From positions 81,628 to 145,627 of the forward strand of contig DKAT01000070.1 in NCBI GenBank assembly GCA_002450905.1: DNA of 64,000 nucleotides, read 5' to 3'. The stretch comes from Spirochaetia bacterium UBA6919 (lineage in GTDB: Bacteria > Spirochaetota > UBA6919). The translations under genes and the position numbers were made by a program. Below, one piece after another: positions 27,856-37,741 of this stretch (position 1 is the stretch's first letter; the number at the start of each line of letters is the position of its first letter). Under the pieces are notes generated by a model. It did not search any database, was not told the origin of the DNA, and saw nothing but the letters and a program-made list of their open reading frames with translations.

Positions 27856-30800
27856 ATGCTCAGCACAATAAATTCTTATTGTAGGGTTATTTTAATATCT
27901 GTATTTTTTGTTATTATAATGAGTAGTCCATTGTTCTCATCGGATGGGGTGATAATCCGGGATGGACAGGAGAGGATAGAGTTATTCAAGAAATATGATT
28001 ACTTAGTGGATAAGAAAAATAGTCTTGGGATAAAAGATATTCTCTCTCCAGATTATGCTAAGCGATTTTCGAAACCGAATAAACCCTTTCCCCACTATGG
28101 ATATACCCAGGATACTTATTGGGTACATGCAAGGATTCAGAACGTATCAGGCAGGGAAAGGTGGTATCTTGAGATCCAATCGCCATCTATAGACACAGCG
28201 AAAATATATTTAGTACATAATGGTGTTGTATTAAAGGAAATGAAGGCAGGGTGGAAAGTTAATTTAAGAGAATGGTCCTATCCTTATCGCTTTCCATTAT
28301 TTCCTATTAATTTCAAAAATAAGCAAACCACAGACATTTATCTGAGAGTCAGTACAAGAAATAATATGCGATTTCCTATGGTTTTATGGAAACCACGTGT
28401 ATTTCAACACGCCGTGAATAAGGAATCTGTGCTTATTGGAACGCTATTAGGATTAGTGATTTTTGCAATGCTTTATAATACATTTACTTATTTTAGACTT
28501 AAAGATAAGAACTATTTATATTTCTTGATGATCGTATTTTTCTATGGCTTATTTGTAATAGAATTTTATGGACTTCGTTTTCTATATTTAACATCGATTC
28601 ATATTAGTTACTATAATATATTAATTTCTATTTATTTAGGAATGATAGCTCTTTTTTTTAATATATTTACACGATCGTTTTTAGATACAAAATCCATTTC
28701 ACCAGTTTTGGATAAGATCTTATTATTTTTATTTATACCCCTTACTATTCAACTTGTATTATCCTTTTCAGGTCAAGCAGCATTTGCGAATACACTATTT
28801 TTTATATATTTTTTTTTACTAGGATTTATTTTAACCCCCCTTGCTATTTTATTGAATAAAAAGAAAGTATTTATATCAAAATTCTATCTCATATCATGGC
28901 TCTCTTTACCCATTGGGATAGGATTATTGTTTTTGAGAAATATGGGTCTAATCCCGTTTTCGATCCTTTCGTTAAATTCTCCTCATATTGGAGCAATAAT
29001 ACAGGTATCATTACTGTCCATTGCCCTTTCTGATAAGATAAAAGCGGTAGAAAAAGAACGAGATCTTGCTCAGAGACAGGCGATAGAGAATCTTCACAAA
29101 GCAGATCATCTGAAGGATGAGTTCCTTGCCAATACCAGCCATGAATTGAAGAGTCCTTTAAATGGGATTATCGGCTTGTCTGAATCGATGATCGATGGGG
29201 TAGCTGGAGTATTGAACGATCATCAGAAGTCCATCCTCAATATGGTGATCCGAAGCGGGAAGCGATTATCCAATTTAGTGAATGATATTTTGGATTATTC
29301 CTTGCTGAAACATAAGAATATTGTCCTCCAAAAGAAACACATCCCGTTAAAACCCCTTGTCGACATGGTGATCCAGATTTCTGAACCCCTGTTGTATAAT
29401 AAATCGGTTCGTCTTGTGAATCTTGTTTCAGATAGGGAATTGTATATCTATGCGGATGAGAATCGTCTTCAACAGATCCTTCATAATCTGATCAACAATG
29501 CCATTAAGTATACAGAAGAAGGAATTATTGAGATATCTGCTAATATTTCGGGAGAAATGGTTGAGATCAGCGTTAAGGATACGGGGATTGGTATTTCAGA
29601 AGAGAAACTGGATCTTATATTTGAATCATTTCAACAAGGTGATTCTGGAATAGCAAGGTTATATGGTGGAACCGGTCTTGGATTGACTATTAGTAAGACT
29701 CTTGTAGAGCTTCATGGAGGTTCAATTAGTGTTCAATCCAGTAAAGGACAGGGTAGTCATTTTTATTTTACTGTTCCTCAAGGAGAAATAACAGATGAGC
29801 CCATGATATCCGATGAATCTGTAGCGGTAATATCTCATCAACCATCGACAGAAAGTCCTTTGGAAACATCAATTATTCAGTCCAGTGATGGAAGACGTGG
29901 GAATATTCTTGCTGTTGACGATGATCCGGTGAATCTCCAGGTGTTGGTGAATTATCTATCTATGGAAAAATATACCGTAGTAACCGCAATGAATGGACAG
30001 GATGCCTTGAATCTTGTTAATAATCAATCCTTTGATATTGTACTACTCGATATCATGATGCCCAGGATGAGTGGTTATGAGGTTTGTACCCATATAAGAC
30101 AATTTTATTCTGCTATAGAACTACCAATTATATTATTAACTGCTAAGAATCAACTAACTGATCTTGTAATGGGACTTGAATGTGGAGCTAATGATTATCT
30201 GACAAAGCCGTTTACCCGTGGTGAATTGATAGCCCGCATGAAAAATCATTTGAACATATCCTATTATTATAATCAGTTAAAGGAATTAAACAATCGATTA
30301 AACCATAGTGTTCAGGAGAGGATTAGAATTACTGCCCGTATTCACAATTCTCTGAAAAATAAACTGGAAGCAGCAAGAGGACATCTACACAATCAAATAC
30401 GAAAGCCTGAAAAGTATAATAATCTTCAGCTAATAGAAAATCTTTTAACACACTGTACCCGGGAGAGTGGTAACATCTTGTTTGTATTAAATAACAGTGA
30501 ATGTACAGTGGAAAAGCTTTTAGACGAGATCAAATTACACACAGAGCTGATGTTCAAGATTTATAATATATCCTTCAGTGTAACACCTGATAAACTCTAT
30601 ATAAAAGACGTTTTAGATATGGAAAAAGTCCATGGAATCCTGGATATCTACCTGGAAATATTAAATAACATCATAAAACACTCTTCAGCAAACCATGTTG
30701 ATATACAAGCGAGTTATGAGAATGATATATTATCCATATCTGTAAAGGATAATGGTATCGGATTTGATTATCATAACGCAAGAAGAAAGCATATTTCCTA

Positions 30801-30939
30801 TGGTTTAAATATCATTGACGATCTGGCTCTGCAAATAGGAGGGAAATACCGGTATAATTCCGCTATCAATCAAGGAACAGAGTTTTATCTTACTGTAAAA
30901 GAATGCCATAAAGCCCCTTCTAAGATTCTATTTATTTAA
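27856..30939 (+). CDS. 7TMR-DISM hybrid histidine kinase with a second NarX-like kinase module at the C-terminus
   Basis: The 1027-residue protein has a signal peptide (1-29), an extracellular 7TMR-DISM type 2 sensor domain (about 31-180), seven membrane segments (about 192-390), a HisKA domain with His429 in NTSHELKSPLNG, and a HATPase domain (N-box LHNLINNAIKY near 542-552, DTGIGI 575-580, GGTGLGLTIS 604-613). A receiver follows with D688-D690, acceptor Asp732 in LLDIMMPRMSG, and Lys784. After it comes a further part with TARIHNSLKNKLEAARGHL (His830, like the HisKA_3 box of NarX-type kinases) and a second ATPase-like domain (LNNIIKHSSANHVD, DNGIGF 965-970, GTEFYL). It thus combines two kinase types. 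A decayed paralogue is at 4712-5877 beside a NarL-type regulator. The ligand is unknown. Confidence 0.92.
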   Translation: MLSTINSYCRVILISVFFVIIMSSPLFSSDGVIIRDGQERIELFKKYDYLVDKKNSLGIKDILSPDYAKRFSKPNKPFPHYGYTQDTYWVHARIQNVSGRERWYLEIQSPSIDTAKIYLVHNGVVLKEMKAGWKVNLREWSYPYRFPLFPINFKNKQTTDIYLRVSTRNNMRFPMVLWKPRVFQHAVNKESVLIGTLLGLVIFAMLYNTFTYFRLKDKNYLYFLMIVFFYGLFVIEFYGLRFLYLTSIHISYYNILISIYLGMIALFFNIFTRSFLDTKSISPVLDKILLFLFIPLTIQLVLSFSGQAAFANTLFFIYFFLLGFILTPLAILLNKKKVFISKFYLISWLSLPIGIGLLFLRNMGLIPFSILSLNSPHIGAIIQVSLLSIALSDKIKAVEKERDLAQRQAIENLHKADHLKDEFLANTSHELKSPLNGIIGLSESMIDGVAGVLNDHQKSILNMVIRSGKRLSNLVNDILDYSLLKHKNIVLQKKHIPLKPLVDMVIQISEPLLYNKSVRLVNLVSDRELYIYADENRLQQILHNLINNAIKYTEEGIIEISANISGEMVEISVKDTGIGISEEKLDLIFESFQQGDSGIARLYGGTGLGLTISKTLVELHGGSISVQSSKGQGSHFYFTVPQGEITDEPMISDESVAVISHQPSTESPLETSIIQSSDGRRGNILAVDDDPVNLQVLVNYLSMEKYTVVTAMNGQDALNLVNNQSFDIVLLDIMMPRMSGYEVCTHIRQFYSAIELPIILLTAKNQLTDLVMGLECGANDYLTKPFTRGELIARMKNHLNISYYYNQLKELNNRLNHSVQERIRITARIHNSLKNKLEAARGHLHNQIRKPEKYNNLQLIENLLTHCTRESGNILFVLNNSECTVEKLLDEIKLHTELMFKIYNISFSVTPDKLYIKDVLDMEKVHGILDIYLEILNNIIKHSSANHVDIQASYENDILSISVKDNGIGFDYHNARRKHISYGLNIIDDLALQIGGKYRYNSAINQGTEFYLTVKECHKAPSKILFI

Positions 30940-31339
30940 TCTATTCTATAGCAATAAATCAAAGATATTAACCAATGAATCATAGACATATTGCAAAAAA
31001 TGCATAATCCCATGGAAAGATTCAGTTGTGATGATAAAAATGCATTAAGATATATTTCATTACCAAAATTAAAATAATAAAATTATGAAACAATCTCTCA
31101 AAAATATTTATGTAAAAAATGCACTCCTTATTCTGACACCAAAATCTGATATAAATTAATTCTTTAAATAATAATATACTAACACCCATAAAATAATTTA
31201 GTAACATGGCACAAAAATTGAATATATTTTAACAGATAAATAAGAAATATTAAATATTTGTTTATCATCCAAGGAAAAGAGTTATTAGGTGATTATTAGA
31301 TTAATTGGTTAATTGCATGTTAATCAAAGAGTTTGACTA

Positions 31340-31373
31340 AAGGTGGTCATTGGGATCACCTTTATTTTTTTTC
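31340..31373 (+). terminator. Rho-independent terminator not attached to an obvious gene
   Basis: AAAGGTGGTC and GATCACCTTT pair over 10 bp with one G-U pair around ATTGG, and ATTTTTTTT follows. It is 400 bp downstream of the kinase stop, so it may end the kinase mRNA or a small RNA encoded in the spacer. Confidence 0.65.
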
Positions 31374-31546
31374 CCCTCCCAAAATTCATCAGTATATTAA
31401 ATCATATAAACCGTTACAACATTCTTAATTATATAAATACCCCTTTAATATTTCTTTTCATTAGAAAAAATTGTCATTTTCTGGAATATTTATTATTATT
31501 ACTTCCTTATAAGAATGCTATATTATTTATAAGTTAATTATAATAA

Positions 31547-31576
31547 TTGACTTAATTAACGTTACGATGTTTTATA
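31547..31576 (+). promoter_or_regulatory. Candidate promoter of yajC-secD-secF
   Basis: TTGACT (31547-31552) and TTTATA (31571-31576) are 18 bp apart, 72 bp before the yajC start. Confidence 0.4.
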
Positions 31577-31647
31577 ACCATAACACGGATAACCATTAAT
31601 AAATTATATTATATTTCTTATTTAAATCAATAAATCAGGAGTTGTTC

Positions 31648-31926
31648 ATGGACAATAATTTTATTTTTCAATTACTACCCATCGTTGGTATCTTTGCAAT
31701 ATTCTATTTCCTAATGATTCGTCCTCAACAAAAGAGACAAAAGGAATTACAACGCCAAATTGAAACTCTCACAAAAGGTGACAGATTTCTAACCGCTGGT
31801 GGAATCTATGCTACCGTAATAGGAATCAAAGATAATGTCGTCACAGCTAAAATAGCCGATGAAGTCAAAGTAGAAATCGCTAAAACAGCAATCTCCGCCG
31901 TCGTCTCAAAAGGGGAAGTGAGCTAA
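31648..31926 (+). CDS. yajC: Preprotein translocase accessory subunit YajC
   Basis: The 92-residue protein has one N-terminal membrane helix (LLPIVGIFAIFYFLMI), the family signature RPQQKRQKELQRQIETLTKGD and the small C-terminal domain FLTAGGIYATVIGIKDNVV. YajC associates with SecDF at the translocon. An AGGAG lies 7 nt before the ATG at 31648, so I prefer it to the TTG two codons upstream. It heads the yajC-secD-secF operon, with 112 bp to secD. Confidence 0.95.
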   Translation: MDNNFIFQLLPIVGIFAIFYFLMIRPQQKRQKELQRQIETLTKGDRFLTAGGIYATVIGIKDNVVTAKIADEVKVEIAKTAISAVVSKGEVS

Positions 31927-32038
31927 TTTATTTCTATATATAATAATTTATGATTTTTAACCTGAATCCTATAAATACGTTATTCGGTTACAAATTATTT
32001 TTATTCCTTAAATTTAATTAAATGGAGATATATTTCCT

Positions 32039-34054
32039 ATGCAATCCAAAACCAGTCGTACTCTTGTCTTCATCGCTGTTCTGTTAATTTGTGGATATGT
32101 CTTGTATCCTAGTGTTGAATGGTACTATCTCACAGATAAAGCAACCCGGGAAAAATTCGATCTTACAAATCCAGAACTCGCTCAAAAAGATCAGGAATTA
32201 ACAGATATTTACGTTCAACTCCGACAAATGATTCCTAATAAAAAACAACGCCTCAAGGATAAAGACGAAAAGGAATATATTTTTAACATCAATCCATCTC
32301 AGGAAAAGCGATACAAAGAAAAATATTTACTAACTACCGATGACACAATTATACACCGTATTTTTGGTGATCAAACAAAGGAGATGAAACCTAAATTCCT
32401 CACCCTGGTTAAAAAAGCAAATCAAATTAAAGAAGATATCCGATTGGCTGAGTCTTTTAAAAAGAAAAGAAATAGTATTGTAAAGATGGGTCTTGACCTC
32501 GATGGAGGTACTCACCTCACTTTCGCTGTAGATAAGGAAGATCTCATCCGTCGGCTACGAAAAAACTATGCCTCATCAGGGATCAAAGATACCAATACTA
32601 TCGAAGAGATTATTTCAGACGGAAAAATCCCTGATAAAAATAAAATAACTGTTGATGAGAAACTACTCAAAGAATACTATAAAGATCAATCCTCCAGTGA
32701 GCCAATTAATAATCTCAAGCAAAGACGCATTGATGACTATATCAAAGATATAGAAGATAAGCTGACAAAATCCAGTGATGATGCCAGTAAGCTAATCCGC
32801 ACCCGTATCGATAAATTCGGTGTATCAGAACCAACAATTTCTAAGGGCTTGGGTGATACTATCTTTGTAGAACTCCCCAGATTAAATAAAAAAGACGTTG
32901 AAACCACAATCAAAACTATTACTGAAGCAGGTCATCTTAATTTCCACCTTGTCCATGAAGAATGGATGGATCGTATCCCCTCAAAATACCTCGTAGGTTC
33001 AGGTCGTGGTAGTGGCTATGTTAATAAAACATATGTCAAATATGATCCTTCAAAAAACGCACCCCCTGTTCTCCGTGAACAAGCTATAGAAGATTTTAAA
33101 GAAGCTGGAATTCAACTCTCAGAAGACATCAAAGGTGCAAATTTATACCCCTACGTTGAAACTGATCGCCGTGGATTTCCTCAAATCCTAGGATATGAAA
33201 TCCTTTATAATAAAATATCAATTGAAGGGGAACGCCTCACCAGTGCTCATTCAGGATTCGATAATAAAACAAATCAGCCCCTCGTCTATTTTAATCTGGA
33301 TAACGACGGTGGGGTTAAAATGGCTAAAATATCTGGTGATAATCTCCACAAAAGAATGGCTATTGTGCTGGATGGCAATGTGAGAAGCGATCCACGATTT
33401 CAAAGTGTTATCCATTCCTCAGGACAAATCACCCTCGGCAGATCTTCAGAAGACGAAGTCAAGAAATTAGTAGTTATCCTGCAAGCAGGAGCTCTCCCAG
33501 CTAAGTTGTTATTCAGAAATGCCATCACAATCGGCCCTAAACTGGGAAAGGAGAATATCCAGAAAGGTATTTTTTCAGTAATTGTTGGTCTGGCTGTCAT
33601 CACAATTTTCATGCTCATATATTATAAATTATCAGGAATCATTGCTGTAATGGGTCTGGTATTTAATGTCTATGTACTTGTTGCTATCTTATCAGCATTT
33701 GGTTTCACCCTAACACTACCAGGTATTGCTGGTATAGCCCTAACAATTGGTATGGCAGTGGATGCAAATGTCATCATATTCGAAAGAATGCGGGAAGAAA
33801 TTAGGGAAGGTAAGTCCCATCACGCTGTAGTGGATATTGGATATAAAAAAGCATTTAGTGCCATCTTTGATTCAAATATCACGACGATCATCGCCGCATT
33901 TGTCCTTGCTCAAATTGGTACAGGCGTTATTAAGGGATTTGGATTCACGTTGATGTGGGGAATTATAAGCAGTATGTTCACAGCTCTCTTTGTGACGCAT
34001 CTTATTTTCGACTTTCTAAAAGATACTTTCAAACTAAAGAAAGTCTATGTATAA
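32039..34054 (+). CDS. secD: Protein translocase subunit SecD
   Basis: The 671-residue protein has an N-terminal membrane helix, the SecD signature GLDLDGGTHLTF at about 150, a long periplasmic part with KLIRTRIDKFGVSEPTI (P1 head) and TLGRSSEDEVKKLVVILQAGALPAKL, then five membrane segments including ALTIGMAVDANVIIFERMREEIREG. SecDF uses the proton gradient to pull exported proteins through SecYEG. It is somewhat longer than the Escherichia coli protein (615 aa), owing to lysine-rich inserts between about 30 and 150. It is followed by secF after 28 bp. Confidence 0.96.
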   Translation: MQSKTSRTLVFIAVLLICGYVLYPSVEWYYLTDKATREKFDLTNPELAQKDQELTDIYVQLRQMIPNKKQRLKDKDEKEYIFNINPSQEKRYKEKYLLTTDDTIIHRIFGDQTKEMKPKFLTLVKKANQIKEDIRLAESFKKKRNSIVKMGLDLDGGTHLTFAVDKEDLIRRLRKNYASSGIKDTNTIEEIISDGKIPDKNKITVDEKLLKEYYKDQSSSEPINNLKQRRIDDYIKDIEDKLTKSSDDASKLIRTRIDKFGVSEPTISKGLGDTIFVELPRLNKKDVETTIKTITEAGHLNFHLVHEEWMDRIPSKYLVGSGRGSGYVNKTYVKYDPSKNAPPVLREQAIEDFKEAGIQLSEDIKGANLYPYVETDRRGFPQILGYEILYNKISIEGERLTSAHSGFDNKTNQPLVYFNLDNDGGVKMAKISGDNLHKRMAIVLDGNVRSDPRFQSVIHSSGQITLGRSSEDEVKKLVVILQAGALPAKLLFRNAITIGPKLGKENIQKGIFSVIVGLAVITIFMLIYYKLSGIIAVMGLVFNVYVLVAILSAFGFTLTLPGIAGIALTIGMAVDANVIIFERMREEIREGKSHHAVVDIGYKKAFSAIFDSNITTIIAAFVLAQIGTGVIKGFGFTLMWGIISSMFTALFVTHLIFDFLKDTFKLKKVYV

Positions 34055-34082
34055 TTAAATTATTTCGGTAAAAGGTTTTATT

Positions 34083-35519
34083 GTGAAGATTTTTGATTAC
34101 ATGCGGTATAGTAGATACTTTATCACCGTTTCAGTTATAATAATTCTATCAGGTTTCGTAGTTTTCTTTGTAAAAGATGGATTCCGCTATGGTATCGACT
34201 TCCAGGGTGGTAGCCAGATTCAGGTGGATATCGGTGTCCCCTCTGATATTTCTGAACTACAAAAAATCGTTGGAGAAAATGTCGAAATCACGGCTATTGG
34301 GAATGAAAAAAAGGAATTCATCTTAAAATCCGTTGTAGAAAAAGATATTAATGAAAAAATTATTAAATCGGTATTTGACGAAAAGGTGTTCAATCCCTTG
34401 AAATCAAAATACCCTCAAATGAAAGTGATCGGTAATATTCGCTATGAACTCAGTGGAATCAAGTTTCGTGTTGACCTCGGTGAAAAAATCGTTATCCAGA
34501 AGCTTGAAAAAAAATATGGTGCTTCTATCACCCAGCCAATCAAGAATAAAAATGAATATATCTTTAATGTCAACTTGAGCCAGCTCCTCGCCAGAAAAAA
34601 TATAATTGATCCCCTCTCATCCCGTTATTTTAATAAAGAAGTCAATTATCGTATTGATCTGGGTGAAGACACAAATATTACAGAAGCCACGAAATCTGTT
34701 GCAAACATCAAAGGAATTAAGGTCGATGCCGAAAGCCCTAGAGAATATAACTTCCTCATCGATGTTGGTGGTAAAAAAGGATCTGTAAATGTTAAGTCCG
34801 CTGTAGACCAAAAAAAATCATATATCGAAATTCAAGTCTTTACAGAAATTAAAAAGAAATTTACAAAAGCATCCATTAAAAGTCATACTGTCGAAGATGG
34901 ATTTATCATTAGTGAAACAACTTATGATCCCACTCAGGGTGCTGCTATTAAAAAACAGGCATGGTATGTTACTGCTCTTGTTCTAATTATTATATTAATT
35001 TATGTTGCATTGAGATTCCAACTCAAATATGCTGTGGGTGCTATTCTGGCATTAATTCACGATGCCTTTGCAGTCCTTGCTTTCGTATTATTTTTCGATC
35101 GGGAAATGGATATCCCCACCCTGGTTTCTATTCTCACCCTCATGGGTTACTCTTTAAATGATACCATTATTATTTTTGACCGTATCCGTGAAAACCGTGA
35201 ACTGACGAACACCGAAGATATCAGACCCCTTGTCAATAAGAGTATCAGCCAGTCTTTCAGCAGAACAATTATTACGTCGACATTAACGTTATTCGCCGTA
35301 GGTTGTATATTATTTTTGGGAGGACAAGCCCTTGAAAACCTCTCCTTTGCATTATTTATTGGAATTATTGTCGGTACTTACAGTTCGATTTATATAGCAA
35401 GTCCTCTTGTAATTGTATGGGAACATCTTGTTGAACGCCGGTTAGAAAAAAATGCAGGTGAAAAAAGACCTTCTGCCCGCAAAAAGAAAGATGACACAAA
35501 AGATAAGGTTGTTGTATAA
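34083..35519 (+). CDS. secF: Protein translocase subunit SecF with enlarged periplasmic domain
   Basis: The frame starts at a GTG (MKIFDYMRYSRYF) and encodes 478 residues, about 150 more than the usual SecF. The first helix is followed by the expected YGIDFQGGSQIQV; the C-terminal membrane part has TLMGYSLNDTIIIFDRIRENR and TSTLTLFAVGCILFLGG. The extra length is in the first periplasmic domain. There, residues 45-86, 127-168 and 188-230 each read as VDIG/VDLG/IDLG, a helix, then a E(F/Y)(I/N)F strand, so the domain seems to be present three times. The C-terminal tail is basic. Confidence 0.95.
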   Translation: MKIFDYMRYSRYFITVSVIIILSGFVVFFVKDGFRYGIDFQGGSQIQVDIGVPSDISELQKIVGENVEITAIGNEKKEFILKSVVEKDINEKIIKSVFDEKVFNPLKSKYPQMKVIGNIRYELSGIKFRVDLGEKIVIQKLEKKYGASITQPIKNKNEYIFNVNLSQLLARKNIIDPLSSRYFNKEVNYRIDLGEDTNITEATKSVANIKGIKVDAESPREYNFLIDVGGKKGSVNVKSAVDQKKSYIEIQVFTEIKKKFTKASIKSHTVEDGFIISETTYDPTQGAAIKKQAWYVTALVLIIILIYVALRFQLKYAVGAILALIHDAFAVLAFVLFFDREMDIPTLVSILTLMGYSLNDTIIIFDRIRENRELTNTEDIRPLVNKSISQSFSRTIITSTLTLFAVGCILFLGGQALENLSFALFIGIIVGTYSSIYIASPLVIVWEHLVERRLEKNAGEKRPSARKKKDDTKDKVVV

Positions 35520-35641
35520 TTTATTTTACTGAAAATAGATTTTAATCCCGACAACTCTTATAATTTATTTCTATGCTGATAATCCTTTATAATTGAAGTC
35601 CGCATATTCAAATTTTAAAAGATTATTGGTATACCTAAATA

Positions 35642-35760
35642 ATTATCTATATACAAATATTACCTTCCAGTAAGCGTTTCAAAATAATTCAAAAAATATC
35701 TCCCCCAAAATCCAAAATAAATTATATTTCAGTATATTGAAATCCATAATCGATTGTCGA
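35642..35760 (+). repeat. Cassette spacer repeat, copy A (most diverged)
   Basis: The stretch runs from TATACAAATATTACCTTCCAG through AAAATAATTCAAAAAATATC and CCAAAATAAATTATATTTCA to TATATTGAA and the palindrome TTGTCGACAA (35754-35763). It aligns with copies B, C and D and immediately precedes a lipoprotein gene. It may contain the promoter. Confidence 0.6.
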
Positions 35761-35774
35761 CAAAGAGAATTATT

Positions 35775-36461
35775 ATGAAAAGACCCCTCATCATTTTTTT
35801 AACAATATTTATTGCCATTCTGTCCTGTTCAGATAACCACAATAAATCAAATAAACAAGTCGCTTCAAATGACCTCAATAAATCGGATAAAAATACTAAT
35901 AAAGTACCCAATGATTACGTCAAAACAGATAAAATTCTTAATCCAATAAAAATACCCAAATATGCGAAATACCATCGTCCCAAGAAACTTTATAGTAATA
36001 TACCCAAAACAGCTTTCCAAGCCCTTGAGCAATCTAAAACATTTCATTTCCTGACCTTAATACCTGGAGGTCCAATTAGAACAACGAATAACAATATATT
36101 TTTACATAGTCATAAAATCCTTGGCTGGGCAGTGATCAAGGATAAATCCATCCGCATGGCAATCCTCAATAATCTTTACCGAAACATTGAGAGCCATGAT
36201 GACAAGGTTGCAGATTGTTTTATACCCCGTCATGGCATTCGTGTCGATGTGGGAGGTATAACTTGGGACTGGGTAATCTGTTTTGAATGCCAGAAAATCC
36301 GTATCTATACATCCAATTGCAATGAATATTATATATATGTCAAAAACAATGGACAATTCTTTAATCAAATCGCCCGTATGTATGGTTTAAAGAACTCTTC
36401 AAAACGACGAAAGCCAAAACACCAATATCGCAAAGAAGATTTTGAAGGACGTTTTAAGTGA
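35775..36461 (+). CDS. Hypothetical lipoprotein (228 aa)
   Basis: The ATG at 35775 begins MKRPLIIFLTIFIAILSC, a lipoprotein signal with the acylated cysteine at residue 18. A polar Asn/Lys-rich linker follows, then a domain with five further cysteines or histidines (CFIPRHGIRVDVG, WVICFECQKIRIYTSNC) that could bind a metal, and a strongly basic tail. I do not recognise the family. The stop overlaps the GTG of the next ankyrin lipoprotein (GTGA), so they are coupled. Confidence 0.65.
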   Translation: MKRPLIIFLTIFIAILSCSDNHNKSNKQVASNDLNKSDKNTNKVPNDYVKTDKILNPIKIPKYAKYHRPKKLYSNIPKTAFQALEQSKTFHFLTLIPGGPIRTTNNNIFLHSHKILGWAVIKDKSIRMAILNNLYRNIESHDDKVADCFIPRHGIRVDVGGITWDWVICFECQKIRIYTSNCNEYYIYVKNNGQFFNQIARMYGLKNSSKRRKPKHQYRKEDFEGRFK

Positions 36462-37741
36462 AAGGACCCATATTTATAATTTTAATCCTATTTCTCCTCA
36501 ACACCTGTTCAAGTCCTGAAGACAAATTATTCCGGGCAGTCAGGGAGAACAATCTCAATCAGGTCAAACAACTTCTTAATATAAGTCTTAACATCAACAC
36601 AAGAGATTCCAAGGGCAGAACTCCTCTCCACATAGCCTTTCAAAATGGAAATATCCCTATAGTCCGTATCTTACTCAAACAGAAGGCTGATATCAATGCC
36701 CAGGATCGTGATGGAAGAACACCCCTTCATCTCCTGTTTTTAAATAATACTAAGACCTTACGAAAGAAATATAACTATGATTTTCGAGATGAAATCATCA
36801 AACTCCTCACCCAATATAAACCACAATACAATACCAGAGACCAATTAGGCAGAACAATCTTTCATTATATCGCTCTCAATAGACATATAAAGTTTTTTTA
36901 CAGACCCATTCGAAGTCATATTAAAGTCAATTTGAAGGATAATCAGGGTAAAACAGCTTATGATCTGGCTTCCAATGACATGAAATCACATATAGAATCG
37001 GCAGGAGCCCTAAAAGGAGAAGATTGGTCAGTCTATTACTATCCTCTCCTCGAATCAGCAAGAGATGGAGATCTGAATAAACTGAAATCCCTTCTTGAGA
37101 AAGGTGCCAATATCAATGCAAAGGATGATGTTCATGAATCAAATAAGCTCGAAGGGTATACCCCTCTATTATATGCCGCATCAAACGGGCATTTACACAT
37201 AATTTTATACTTAATATCTAAAGGAGTCAAAGTAAATTACCATACACTGGGTGGATACACTGCACTGTATTATGCTGCAGAGAACGGTCATTATAAAGTT
37301 GTTCAATATCTCTTATCGAAAGGGGCGACAGCGAATATTCATAGTGCCTGTGATGCCCTTATGCCATTGGATCGTGCGGTACAAAACGGCTATGCCGATA
37401 TTGCAAAACTCCTTGTACAACATGGTGGTACAGTATCCCAATATAATATGTATGCAGAATGCCCTCTGGCAGTAGCTTCCCTTATCGGAGACTATAAAAT
37501 GGCATTGTCATCCATCCAAAATAGACATAACATTGATAGAAATAATGTTAATGGGAACACACCCCTTCACTCTGCGGTTAAAATGGGACACGTTTCCATC
37601 ATAAAGCTCCTATTAATTCATGGTGCATCTCCCTATATAAAAAACAATAAGAACCAAACCCCCTTAGATCTTGCCACAGACAAAAAAATCCGTGAACTCC
37701 TTTTAAAACACGGTGCCAAATCCGGTAAAAAAATCAAATAA
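36458..37741 (+). CDS. Ankyrin-repeat lipoprotein (427 aa)
   Basis: The GTG start overlaps the preceding stop and opens a lipoprotein signal (MKGPIFIILILFLLNTC, acylated Cys17). The sequence SSPEDKLFRAVRENNLNQVKQLL is the N-cap of about ten ankyrin repeats, which end in DLATDKKIRELLLKHGAKSGKKIK. The array is interrupted near residue 180 by KVNLKDNQGKTAYDLA..SAGALKGEDWSVYYYPLLESARDGDLNKL, an internal cap-like joint. It is intact. Paralogues with the same lipobox and C-terminus, but broken, lie at 38352-39764 and 47837-48374. Confidence 0.88.
   Translation: MKGPIFIILILFLLNTCSSPEDKLFRAVRENNLNQVKQLLNISLNINTRDSKGRTPLHIAFQNGNIPIVRILLKQKADINAQDRDGRTPLHLLFLNNTKTLRKKYNYDFRDEIIKLLTQYKPQYNTRDQLGRTIFHYIALNRHIKFFYRPIRSHIKVNLKDNQGKTAYDLASNDMKSHIESAGALKGEDWSVYYYPLLESARDGDLNKLKSLLEKGANINAKDDVHESNKLEGYTPLLYAASNGHLHIILYLISKGVKVNYHTLGGYTALYYAAENGHYKVVQYLLSKGATANIHSACDALMPLDRAVQNGYADIAKLLVQHGGTVSQYNMYAECPLAVASLIGDYKMALSSIQNRHNIDRNNVNGNTPLHSAVKMGHVSIIKLLLIHGASPYIKNNKNQTPLDLATDKKIRELLLKHGAKSGKKIK

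Larger units (their letters stand above)
30940..31647. other. 700-bp gene-free region with an isolated hairpin
   Basis: No credible gene is present on either strand; the small ORFs are AT-rich noise. It holds a terminator-like hairpin at 31340-31373 and a candidate promoter for yajC at 31547-31576. Confidence 0.5.
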
